DNA of 64,000 bases. Source: Thermodesulfobacteriota bacterium. Its GTDB lineage: Bacteria; Desulfobacterota; DSM-4660; Desulfatiglandales; Desulfatiglandaceae. The translations under genes were made by a program, and so were the position numbers. The notes under the pieces were generated by a model. The model saw only the letters and a list, made by a program, of their open reading frames with translations, searched no databases and was not told the origin of the DNA. The stretch is from NCBI GenBank assembly GCA_028278625.1, contig JANQDY010000261.1:29876-93875 (forward strand). Reading direction: 5' to 3'. Positions 40,413-48,810 of this stretch are shown piece by piece (within the stretch, counting starts at the first letter, position 1; each line of letters starts with the position of its first letter).

Positions 40413-41405
40413 ATGGATCCTAAGCGGTTACCGGGCTCCCTGAAGGCGGCGATTCTAGTCCATTCGGGCGGGAAAAGGATTGAGCAGAAACTGTTGCCAC
40501 TGCTGGAAGAGGGGGAAAGAAGCCTCTTACAGGAGCTTCTCTCCCAAATGGAAGAAGTCTCTCCCGATCTGATGGAAAATGTTGCCAAAGAGTTTGTGGA
40601 GCTCTGCCAAAGGGGGGGTGAGCCTCTCCAGATCGAGAATCCGGAGCCGGAGGAACCTGAGGAATCCGAACCACCGCCTCCGCCAAGGCCAAAACGCCCG
40701 CCCAGGAAACCCGCGGATTTGACAGCTTTGAGGTCATTGGAACCGGATCATCTTTATGAACTGATCCGGGATGAGCATCCCCAGACCATTGCCATGATAC
40801 TGGTACATGTTAATCCGGAAGTTGCAAGTGAAATCCTGGCGGAACTGCCCGATGAAACCAGAGGAGAAGTGGGATTTCGAATCGCCACGCTGGACAAGAT
40901 CGGATCTTCCATGGTGGATGAGGTGGCGAAAGTCTTTGATGAAGCCCTTTACGAGAGTGATGATGCCATGAATACCGTGAAGGGCGGCGTGGATCTGATG
41001 GCCAATATCCTGAATGAACTGGACGGGTTTTCAGGGGAAGTGATTCTGGAGAAAATTGATGAGAACAATGCGGAGTTGGCGGCTGCCATCAAGCAGAAGA
41101 TGTTCACCTTCGATGACATTGTTCTTGTGGACAACATGGGGCTGCAGAAAGTGTTGAGAAGGGTGGAATCTCAGGAACTGGCCAAAGCATTGAAGGCCGC
41201 CTCAAGTGATGTCAAAGAGAAAATCTTCTCAAATATGAGCGAGAGGGCCGGTCAAATGTTAAGAGAGGAGATCGAAGTCCTTGGTGCGGTCAGAATGAAA
41301 GATGTGGAAGATGCCCAGAGTATCATTACTCGGGCCATTCAGGAAATGGAAGAGCAGGGCGAACTGGTGATTGCGGGGCGTCGAGGAGAAGAACTCATTG
41401 TCTAG
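40413..41405 (+). CDS. fliG: Flagellar motor switch protein FliG
   Basis: The 330-residue protein has the FliF-binding N-domain, a middle domain with the EHPQT motif (RDEHPQTIAMILVHVNPEVA) and the C-terminal torque domain (FDDIVLVDNMGLQKVLRRVE; EDAQSIITRAIQEMEE). FliG is the rotor part that contacts stator loops and FliM. Odd feature: a Pro/Glu-rich linker near residues 77-102, with runs such as PPPPPRPKRPPRKP, separates the N and middle domains where a helix is usual. That suggests a flexible link between the MS ring and the C-ring. Confidence 0.95.
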   Translation: MDPKRLPGSLKAAILVHSGGKRIEQKLLPLLEEGERSLLQELLSQMEEVSPDLMENVAKEFVELCQRGGEPLQIENPEPEEPEESEPPPPPRPKRPPRKPADLTALRSLEPDHLYELIRDEHPQTIAMILVHVNPEVASEILAELPDETRGEVGFRIATLDKIGSSMVDEVAKVFDEALYESDDAMNTVKGGVDLMANILNELDGFSGEVILEKIDENNAELAAAIKQKMFTFDDIVLVDNMGLQKVLRRVESQELAKALKAASSDVKEKIFSNMSERAGQMLREEIEVLGAVRMKDVEDAQSIITRAIQEMEEQGELVIAGRRGEELIV

Positions 41406-42138
41406 AATTTTCAAGGCTCAGGAACCCCTTGATGACGGATGCGGGCACCATCCGTTTCCTCAACTGGGAGATGAAGAATCTTTGGAAAAGGCCCTGCGGA
41501 AGGCGAACGGTGATGATTTCCTGCCTGTTTGTCCGGGAGCGGCCAAGGATTCCAAAGGAGGGGAGTTTGAGCAATCCTTCCAAAGAAGCGGCGGAGCTCC
41601 CGAATCCGGTGAAAGTGAAGTGGATCTTGAGCAAGAACACGCTAACGCGCTCAAGGAGGCATTTTCAAAAGGGTTTGTGGAAGGTGAAAATTCGGGAAGT
41701 CTTTCGGAACGGCAAAGAATCGAACCGGCACTTGAAGCATTAAATGCATCGGTTGGAGATTTGCAGCGGTACCGTGATTCCCTTTCCGCCCATTTTGAAA
41801 AGGCTTCCGTGGAACTGGCCATCGCCATCGCCCAAAAAATTGTATGCCACGAGGTTTCCATCAATAAACAGACGATTGTCGATGTTTTGAAAAAAGCGGC
41901 AAAAGAGACGGGCGGGAGTGAAATTCTAAAAATCAGGATCAATCCGTCGGACCTTCAAGTGCTTCAGGAAGAGGGATTATCACCGTCAGATCTAAACGCT
42001 CTCGATGCAACCCTTGAGGGAGATAGCGCCCTATCAAGCGGCAGTTGTGTGATAGAAACCGATTTCGGCTGCGTGGATGCGACCATCGAACATCAGCTTG
42101 AAACGCTGGAAGAAGCATTCCGAGAAAGATTTTGTTAA
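41398..42138 (+). CDS. fliH: Flagellar export stator protein FliH
   Basis: The 246-residue protein has a variable N-terminus and the FliH C-terminal domain (SVELAIAIAQKIVCHEVSIN, then VLKKAAKETGGSEILKIRIN and DFGCVDATIEHQLETLEEAF). It binds FliI and FliN and regulates the export ATPase. I place the start at TTG 41398 (SRIFKAQEP), with GAGGAG nine bases upstream, because FliH proteins commonly begin with this short basic segment; it overlaps the fliG end by eight bases. The ORF extends upstream to 41371 without a better site. Confidence 0.88.
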   Translation: MSRIFKAQEPLDDGCGHHPFPQLGDEESLEKALRKANGDDFLPVCPGAAKDSKGGEFEQSFQRSGGAPESGESEVDLEQEHANALKEAFSKGFVEGENSGSLSERQRIEPALEALNASVGDLQRYRDSLSAHFEKASVELAIAIAQKIVCHEVSINKQTIVDVLKKAAKETGGSEILKIRINPSDLQVLQEEGLSPSDLNALDATLEGDSALSSGSCVIETDFGCVDATIEHQLETLEEAFRERFC

Positions 42139-43445
42139 ATCTGAAAACATATCATAAGACGCTGGCTGATACGAATCCCATTACCAGAACAGGGCGGGTA
42201 ACCAAGGTTCTGGGATTTGTCACGGAGGCGGACGGACCGGCTTCCCGATTGGGGAGTATTTGTAACATCTATCCAAGAGGCAACCTTCCAAAGGTAAAGG
42301 CGGAAGTATTCGGGTTCAGAGATGATCGGATGTTGCTGGTCCCCTTGGGCGAGATACGCGGGATTGCACCGGGAAACCGTGTCGTGGCCAAGGAACAGAG
42401 GGCTCAGGCCCCGGTGGGGGAGCAACTTCTGGGTCGCGTGATTGACGGACTTGGAAATCCCATCGACGGCAAAGGGCCCGTGTCATGGCAAAACCCTTAT
42501 CCCATCTATTCAGATCCCATCAATCCGCTTCTGCGAAAAAGGATTTCGCAGCCTCTGGATTTGGGCATTCGAGCCGTCAATGGCGTTTTGACCGTGGGCT
42601 GCGGCCAGAGAATGGGCATATTTGCGGGTTCCGGCGTTGGCAAAAGCGTTCTTCTGGGGATGATCGCCAAAAAAACCAGCGCGGATGTCAACGTCATCGC
42701 CTTGATCGGTGAAAGGGGCCGGGAACTGAACGATTTTATCCAGAGAGATCTGGGCCCCGAAGGCCTGGCCCGGTCCGTTGTGGTGGTGGCCACATCCGAC
42801 CATCTTCCGCTGATTCGCATGCGGGGGGCTTTTGTTGCCACGGCAATTGCGGAATACTTTCGGGATCAGGGAAAGCACGTGATGCTCATGATGGATTCTC
42901 TCACAAGGTTTGCCATGGCGCAAAGGGAGATAGGGCTGGCAGCGGGCGAGCCCCCTACCACAAAAGGGTACACACCGTCGGTTTTCACCCTGTTGCCAAA
43001 GCTCCTGGAAAGAGCGGGAACCTCTTCGGGCCATGGCACGATCACCGGATTGTATACGGTATTGGTTGAGGGGGATGATATGAGCGAACCGATCGCCGAT
43101 GCGGTGAGATCCATTTTGGATGGCCACATTGTTCTCAGAAGGGAGCTTGCCGAACAGAACCATTATCCTGCCATTGATATTCTGGAAAGCATCAGCCGTG
43201 TGATGATTGACATCACGCAAACGGAACATCAAAAATCCGCCGGTCGTCTCAAGCAAGTTCTCGCCACATACAAAAAAGCCGAGGATTTGATCAATATCGG
43301 CGCCTATGTCATGGGGAGCAATCCGAAAATCGATTATGCGGTTAAAATGATCGAAAAAGTCAATGCCTATTTGAGACAGGGGATTGATGAGGAAGAGAGA
43401 CTTGACAGTTGTATTCTGTCCCTTTCAAAACTGTTTAATTCGTAG
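42132..43445 (+). CDS. fliI: Flagellar export ATPase FliI
   Basis: The 437-residue protein is a T3SS ATPase of the F1-beta type with Walker A in GIFAGSGVGKSVLLGMI, Walker B-like VMLMMDSLTRFAMAQREIGL and the family signature GEPPTTKGYTPSVF. It powers unfolding and delivery of flagellar substrates at the base of the export gate. Translation starts at a TTG that overlaps the fliH stop by seven bases, which suggests coupling. Length and motifs are normal. Confidence 0.96.
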   Translation: MLNLKTYHKTLADTNPITRTGRVTKVLGFVTEADGPASRLGSICNIYPRGNLPKVKAEVFGFRDDRMLLVPLGEIRGIAPGNRVVAKEQRAQAPVGEQLLGRVIDGLGNPIDGKGPVSWQNPYPIYSDPINPLLRKRISQPLDLGIRAVNGVLTVGCGQRMGIFAGSGVGKSVLLGMIAKKTSADVNVIALIGERGRELNDFIQRDLGPEGLARSVVVVATSDHLPLIRMRGAFVATAIAEYFRDQGKHVMLMMDSLTRFAMAQREIGLAAGEPPTTKGYTPSVFTLLPKLLERAGTSSGHGTITGLYTVLVEGDDMSEPIADAVRSILDGHIVLRRELAEQNHYPAIDILESISRVMIDITQTEHQKSAGRLKQVLATYKKAEDLINIGAYVMGSNPKIDYAVKMIEKVNAYLRQGIDEEERLDSCILSLSKLFNS

Positions 43446-43454
43446 ATTTATCAC

Positions 43455-43907
43455 ATGTATCGTTTCAGCTTGGAGCCGGTTCTGAAACACCGGAAGCTCA
43501 TCGAAGAGGAACTGCAAAAGGAGATGGCCGCCACGAAAAGGCGGCTTCTTTCGGTGCAGAAGAAGCTTTTGGAGCTTGAAAAAACCAAAAGCCGTTGTTT
43601 GCGTGAATTGCAGGAGAAACAGGCACAAGGCATAAGGGCACTGGATATTTCACTCTATAGCGATTTCATCGGACAGGTAACCATACAGATAACGGCCCAG
43701 CGAAAGAAAGTCACGGGTATTGAGGAAAATCTTAAAAAAAAGCGAAAAAGGCTGATTCAGGCCATGAAAGAACGAAAGACGGTTGATCAACTGAAGAAAA
43801 ACCGCCTTAAGATTTACGAGCGAAACGAACAACGAAAAGAACAGAAATGGGTCGATGAAATTGCATTGGCAGGGTTTCAGAAATCCCAGCAACCGGCATC
43901 TAAATAG
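43455..43907 (+). CDS. fliJ: Flagellar export protein FliJ
   Basis: The 150-residue protein is a long charged coiled coil starting MYRFSLEPVLKHRKLIEEEL, as FliJ does (F-x-L-x-x-V-L-x-x-+). FliJ is the central stalk of the FliI hexamer and escorts chaperones, resembling the F1 gamma subunit. It follows fliI by nine bases and ends this operon. The assignment rests on the N-terminal motif, size, coiled coil and position. Confidence 0.88.
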   Translation: MYRFSLEPVLKHRKLIEEELQKEMAATKRRLLSVQKKLLELEKTKSRCLRELQEKQAQGIRALDISLYSDFIGQVTIQITAQRKKVTGIEENLKKKRKRLIQAMKERKTVDQLKKNRLKIYERNEQRKEQKWVDEIALAGFQKSQQPASK

Positions 43908-44359
43908 CCCCTTCTTGACGCCGACGAACCGTAAAATCCTCTCACCAAGAGCCAAAACGTAGGAAATGCCCCCAACCCAGTGTTGACTCGGAAGCTCAAA
44001 GCCATAAAGCTGAAAGTGCTTCAGTCCTCTTAACATCCCCTTAATGGACGAAACCAGCTAGGAAGAAGCGTTCTCCCTGGGAGGAAAAAATTGCCCCTTT
44101 CGCCTCTCCTGCCGGCACCATGATCGGTACGGAAAAATATGGAATTTCGACTCCCTTGATATATTCCGGAAGGCGATCCATTATAAAAAGCAGGTTATTA
44201 CAATATGTTAGCCTGGGGCATGCCGAACGGAACACCCAATGGCACTGGGCATGGTTTTCCCAAAAATCAGTTTCGGCATAAGCGTTGCACTAAGTTGGGC
44301 CAGAGTGTCGGCGAGTCAATACCGTCCATTTGAGAAAACACTTTTTTGGAACCAAAACC
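43908..44359. other. Intergenic region between fliJ and fliK
   Basis: It carries a sigma-54 promoter at 44274-44289 for the hook operon. On the minus strand, frames at 44041-44235 (YIKGVEIPYFSVPIMVPAGE then GERFFLAGFVH) and 43920-44036 (GLKHFQLYGFELPSQHWVGG) read like protein fragments broken by a stop, but neither has a ribosome binding site or a family I can name. It may be a decayed gene or a repeated intergenic sequence. Confidence 0.45.
44274..44289 (+). promoter_or_regulatory. Sigma-54 promoter for the fliK-flgD-flgE operon
   Basis: CGGCATAAGCGTTGCA has GG and GC ten bases apart and a perfect TTGCA. The start point would be near 44300, 60 bases before the ATG at 44360. Confidence 0.7.
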
Positions 44360-46399
44360 ATGCTGGTGAACATCCCCTTATTACAACAATCGAACGCTCC
44401 CTTATCAAAAAGCGCAAAAGGAATCGAAGAGACGGAAAAGGTTCCGGGCAAATTTTCGAAGACCCTTTTGGCCGTGGCAGCCGACTTGGGAAATAGCAGG
44501 GACTGCCCAAAAGGTGTTTCAAAGGAAATAATGGGCGGAAATGCCAAATGTAAAAACGGGTGCGAACCATCGAAAGGTACAGGCCCTGAAGGGGACCATG
44601 AAAAGAGGCTCTCCCAATCGGATACCTCCGAAGAAACGGCCCGAACCGTGGAGACGGAAATGCCGAGCCATGAAACGGTTTTCGACCGGGAGGAATCAGG
44701 GCATTCGGTAGAGAGCGCGCTTTTGGGAGGGGTTTTAGGCAGCGAAGAGAATACTGAAACCGTCACCAGCGAGGAATCTTTGGGTGAACCGGCGCCAAAG
44801 GGAAATCCTGAGAATGTGGTTGACATTGCCTCCCTTAATCAAGTGACGGAAAAAGAAGGCGGAAGGGAAGTTCCGCCGTCGGCATCCGCGGAAAACCCTT
44901 CCCGATCATTCGGTGTAAAGCAGAATAGGGAACGTGCAACCCATGTGGCAACGCCACAATTAAAGGTATTGGAAGGGATGGTTTCACGGTCTTCCGATCC
45001 CGGCGGGAAGCCCGCCGCAGTGGAAGTCGAAGGGCAGTCCACGAGAGATATGCCCACAAGAGACATATTTGCGATCGCCAATGGTGAAAGAACCGCTGAG
45101 GGTGAAAAGGCTTCCTTCATCAACGGGAACAAGGGGACGAAGAAAATCGACGGCACGATCATCAATATGTCCCGGCAGGGTGCTTTTGCGGCTCACACCA
45201 ATGAAAAGGGCGCCCTGAAGCGCGCAGAACGCCTTGAAACCATAAAGACCGGATTCCCCAAGAAGTCCATAAAAAGCGCCCTGGAACCGAAAATGCGGAA
45301 TGAAGACGGCATTCTAAAAAAGAGCGGGAAACAGAGCCTTTTCATTGGCCAAACAGGTGGCTTTGAAACTTCGGCGGAAAAATCCAAAGGTGCAATCGGA
45401 ACTGCCGGAAATGAGCGGTTAACCGGTTTCGCTACAAGGGCGGAAAACACTGCCACGGTTCAAAAAAGTGACAACGCTCAAACAGGGCCAAAGGAATTGA
45501 ACGCCGCCATGGAAAATGGGAAGGCGACCGGTGATAACCACTTCAGCACCAATAGCGGTGTGAAGGAGCCCGGTGATAAGTCTATCGGCGCCAGAATTGC
45601 CGGCGCAGTCTCCGATTTTGACCGTGCCGTGGATGGCAGCAAAGCGGGGGCCAAGATCCCTGAATCAGTGCATCAGAATCCGAAGCATTCATCTTCCACC
45701 GGCGGCGAGAATGTGAGTCGTCTCCAGAACGTGCAGGAAGCGGAGGCACCGGCTTCCAAACCGGACACAAAGAGCCGGGAAGATCAGGGGGATGGTGAGA
45801 AGCGAAGCCCCATCCAAAAAAAGGGTCTCATGGGCACTTTGGAAAAACCGGAGATCGCAAAAGGAGAAGAGGTGCCGTCCGCATCAAAATTGAAAACCGG
45901 TCCTGGTAACGGTGCCAGCCCCGCTGTCACTGAGACCGAAAAAGAGGTTCCGAAATCGCCCGCCGGGAAAGAGAATTTGGGTACCTTGGTGAGGACCGCA
46001 TCCTTTCTTCTGAAAAACGGCCGTCAGGAAGCGAGGATGGCCCTTCATCCGGAATCATTGGGCCAATTAAAGATCCGCATCATAGCGGAGAATAACCAGG
46101 TCACCGTGCGAGTCATGGCTGAGACCGGGGCGGCAAAGGAATTGATAGAACAGAACCTCCATCAACTGAAAGCCGACTTCCAGAATCAGGGCTTGGAGAT
46201 ATCCAAATTCGACGTTTCGTTGTCGCAGGATTCGGATCGAAACAGCGCGGGACAGAATTCGTTTTTTGCTTCAAATCGCGCAAAAGACAGATCCAATCCC
46301 AAAAAGGAACAAAACCAGATGGAGCGTGAAAAGCCCGAGCAGGTTGTGACAATCCCCGGCAGGATGGACCATCGGGATGCGGTCGATCTTTTTGCATGA
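44360..46399 (+). CDS. fliK: Flagellar hook-length control protein FliK
   Basis: The 679-residue protein has a long, low-complexity, Lys/Glu/Gly/Ser-rich N-terminal part and a C-terminal Flg_hook domain (RQEARMALHPESLGQLKIRI, NNQVTVRVMAETGAAKELIE, LKADFQNQGLEISKFDVSLS). FliK is exported during hook growth and triggers FlhB switching; the long disordered part acts as the ruler. It is longer than the enteric protein (about 400 residues), as is common in Desulfobacterota. I chose ATG 44360 over a TTG at 44330 because it follows a GGA site. The next gene is flgD. Confidence 0.9.
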   Translation: MLVNIPLLQQSNAPLSKSAKGIEETEKVPGKFSKTLLAVAADLGNSRDCPKGVSKEIMGGNAKCKNGCEPSKGTGPEGDHEKRLSQSDTSEETARTVETEMPSHETVFDREESGHSVESALLGGVLGSEENTETVTSEESLGEPAPKGNPENVVDIASLNQVTEKEGGREVPPSASAENPSRSFGVKQNRERATHVATPQLKVLEGMVSRSSDPGGKPAAVEVEGQSTRDMPTRDIFAIANGERTAEGEKASFINGNKGTKKIDGTIINMSRQGAFAAHTNEKGALKRAERLETIKTGFPKKSIKSALEPKMRNEDGILKKSGKQSLFIGQTGGFETSAEKSKGAIGTAGNERLTGFATRAENTATVQKSDNAQTGPKELNAAMENGKATGDNHFSTNSGVKEPGDKSIGARIAGAVSDFDRAVDGSKAGAKIPESVHQNPKHSSSTGGENVSRLQNVQEAEAPASKPDTKSREDQGDGEKRSPIQKKGLMGTLEKPEIAKGEEVPSASKLKTGPGNGASPAVTETEKEVPKSPAGKENLGTLVRTASFLLKNGRQEARMALHPESLGQLKIRIIAENNQVTVRVMAETGAAKELIEQNLHQLKADFQNQGLEISKFDVSLSQDSDRNSAGQNSFFASNRAKDRSNPKKEQNQMEREKPEQVVTIPGRMDHRDAVDLFA

Positions 46400-46450
46400 T
46401 GCCATTAGGGATCAAAAGGTGAGTATTCATTAAAAAGGGATAAGACAAAA

Positions 46451-47125
46451 ATGGCAATCACGGAAATGACCAATGCAGTTTCTGCGAGTACGACGGCATC
46501 AACCACTTCGGAATCCTCCATCGTCGGGAAGGAGGACTTCCTGAAACTGCTGGTCACCCAGCTCCAGCACCAAGACCCGTTAAATCCGGCGGAAAGCACG
46601 GAGTTTACGGCCCAATTGGCCCAGTTCAGCTCACTGGAGCAACTCACCAACGTGAATAAGAATCTGGATTACCTGATGCTTTACCAGGCTTCCATCAACA
46701 ATGCCCAGGCAGTGGACTTCATCGGCAAAACCATCAAGACATCCGGAGATACGATCGGTGTCTCCAACGGCGTATCGGATGAGATCGCCTTTGAATTGCC
46801 GTCAGATGCCGCAAATGTCACCGTTTCCATCTACGATGGATCGGGCCAGTTGGTTGCAACCATTGACGCTGGCGATTTGGGTGAAGGGAAGCAGTCCGTG
46901 GCATGGGATGCGGAGGATCAGGAGGGGGATACGGTACCGGATGGTGACTACACCTTTGAGGTGGCTGCCGTGGATACGGAAGGGAATACGGTGGAAGCCT
47001 CCACCTTCAGCACAGCCGTCGTCACCGGGGTGACCTTTGAAGAGGGAACCACCTATCTGATTGCAGGGGGAAAACGCATCCCCATGGGAGATGTCGTTGA
47101 AATTTACGGGAATTCTGAATCCTGA
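46451..47125 (+). CDS. flgD: Flagellar hook assembly scaffold protein FlgD
   Basis: The 224-residue protein starts with the FlgD cap motif (GKEDFLKLLVTQLQHQDPLN; STEFTAQLAQFSSLEQLTNV) and has FlgD Tudor-like and Fn3-like beta domains (VSIYDGSGQLVATIDAGDLG; AWDAEDQEGDTVPDGDYTF). FlgD caps the growing hook and helps FlgE add. It sits between fliK and flgE as in many flagellar operons. Confidence 0.95.
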   Translation: MAITEMTNAVSASTTASTTSESSIVGKEDFLKLLVTQLQHQDPLNPAESTEFTAQLAQFSSLEQLTNVNKNLDYLMLYQASINNAQAVDFIGKTIKTSGDTIGVSNGVSDEIAFELPSDAANVTVSIYDGSGQLVATIDAGDLGEGKQSVAWDAEDQEGDTVPDGDYTFEVAAVDTEGNTVEASTFSTAVVTGVTFEEGTTYLIAGGKRIPMGDVVEIYGNSES

Positions 47126-47224
47126 TGCGAAATAGGCGCAAACCAAAAAACCGAGGCCAGACAGGAAGTTTGAAGCACTGAACCCTCTTTCTAAATGGGT
47201 CAGTTGCAGGGAAGGAGAAATACG

Positions 47225-48763
47225 ATGATATACGCAATGTCTGCGGGAACCAAAGGGATGCTGGACAATTCCAATGCGCTGGGGGTGGTGGGATCCAACA
47301 TCTCCAACGTGAATACCGTGGGATTTAAGACCGGGACCGGTTCATTCGCAAATTACTTTGCCAATGCATTGACCTGGGGCACGGGCGATTCATGGAACCA
47401 GGGTTCCATACAAGAAACCCAGAAATCGACCGATCTGGCCATTGTGGGAAAAGGGCTCTTCATGGTCACCGACAGTGAAGGGGGGACCTATTACACCCGG
47501 GCCGGGAACTTCAACCTGGATGCTGAGGGGAACTTGGTCAATAGCGATGGTCTGAATGTTCAGGGCTACAAACTGACGGCTGACGGATCTCTGGGCGCCC
47601 TGGGCGACATTAATTTCGCGGAGACCACATCGCCGGCCACCGCCACCACGGAAATGACCACCCTGATGAATCTCAACAATGAGACGGCGGCAGCCTCTGT
47701 CACCGTTACCTGCAGCGAGGATTTTTCAGGGGTGACATATACGGCGGTTAACACCGGTGAGGATGGGAACGAAATCAGCATTCGCTATGTGGATTCGGGT
47801 GAAGGCGGTTTGAGCGTGACGGTTGCCGGAAAAGCCATTACCGTTGATTTGGGGGGCGCCGAGGACGACGCAAAAACCGCAACGCTCGTCGCAGAGGCCG
47901 TGAATGCCAGCACCGAAGCCGCCGAGCTTGTGACGGCCACGGCCGTGGGAAACGGCAGCGGTGCCGTTGAAATCACCGGTACGGATTATCTCAAAGGCGG
48001 AAAGGAACCCAGCAATTTTTCAACGACCATGACGGTCTACGATGCCATGGGAAATGCCATCGATATCACGGTCGATTTTGTTTACCAGGAAGGGGATTCC
48101 GCAACTGAGACTGAACCCCAATGGGTTTGGACTGCGAGAGCGTCCGACGGAAAGTGTGAAACCTATGGCGTGATCAAGTTCGACGGCAGCGGCCAGATGG
48201 ATATGGAAGAGAGCAAGTGGGATGAAGGTGAAATGGCAGATCCGCCTTCTCCCGGCAAGACGTTGAAAGACGATGGGAATCCCGTCATTAAAGTCACCGA
48301 GCTCAGTTCCGGTGCCGGGGATCTCACAATTGATTGGGATTTCATCGCCACGGGATACGCGGCCGCCTCCGGGGTCAGCTCCCAAAGCCAGAACGGCAAT
48401 GCGTCGGGAACCATTGTTGATGCAAAAATCGACGGGAACGGCGTGGTGTCGGGGGTCTTCTCAAATGGCAAAACAAAGCCCCTCTATCAGATTGCTCTTG
48501 CCAATTTCGCAAACTATTCCGGATTGGAGTCGGTGGGCAGCGGCCTCTTTGAAGCCAACGCCGTTTCAGGGGCCGCCATTGTGGGAACCGCCAATTCCGG
48601 GGGGCGGGGATCCATCAGCGCCGGTTCCCTGGAAATGAGCAATGTGGATCTGGCCCAGGAGTTCGTTAAAATGATTACGATTCAAAGGGCTTATCAGGCA
48701 AATTCCCGCGTCGTCACCACCAGTGACGAAATGATGCAGGAGCTCAACGGCTTGAAGCGGTAA
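47225..48763 (+). CDS. flgE: Flagellar hook protein FlgE (copy 1)
   Basis: The 512-residue protein has the axial N-terminus (ALGVVGSNISNVNTVGFKTG), FlgE core (STDLAIVGKGLFMVTDSEGG) and the hook C-terminus (LEMSNVDLAQEFVKMITIQR then AYQANSRVVTTSDEMMQELN). Residues about 170-265 form an inserted beta-rich domain with GEDGNEISIRYVDSGEGGLS and GKAITVDLGG, also found in copy 2. AAGGAG precedes the ATG at 47225; the frame opens earlier but lacks a site. FlgE polymerises into the hook. Two tandem flgE genes are unusual. Confidence 0.93.
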   Translation: MIYAMSAGTKGMLDNSNALGVVGSNISNVNTVGFKTGTGSFANYFANALTWGTGDSWNQGSIQETQKSTDLAIVGKGLFMVTDSEGGTYYTRAGNFNLDAEGNLVNSDGLNVQGYKLTADGSLGALGDINFAETTSPATATTEMTTLMNLNNETAAASVTVTCSEDFSGVTYTAVNTGEDGNEISIRYVDSGEGGLSVTVAGKAITVDLGGAEDDAKTATLVAEAVNASTEAAELVTATAVGNGSGAVEITGTDYLKGGKEPSNFSTTMTVYDAMGNAIDITVDFVYQEGDSATETEPQWVWTARASDGKCETYGVIKFDGSGQMDMEESKWDEGEMADPPSPGKTLKDDGNPVIKVTELSSGAGDLTIDWDFIATGYAAASGVSSQSQNGNASGTIVDAKIDGNGVVSGVFSNGKTKPLYQIALANFANYSGLESVGSGLFEANAVSGAAIVGTANSGGRGSISAGSLEMSNVDLAQEFVKMITIQRAYQANSRVVTTSDEMMQELNGLKR

Positions 48764-48810
48764 TACCGTTTTGATAACAGTTCAAAACTTGTGACAGGAG
48801 GAAGTATGAT

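Noticed and set aside
42510..43256. Minus-strand open frame of 248 codons within fliI
   Set aside because: Antisense shadow of a firmly identified gene.
46380..46396. GG...TTTTTGCAT near the end of fliK as a promoter for flgD
   Set aside because: Spacing is eleven bases and it lies inside fliK.
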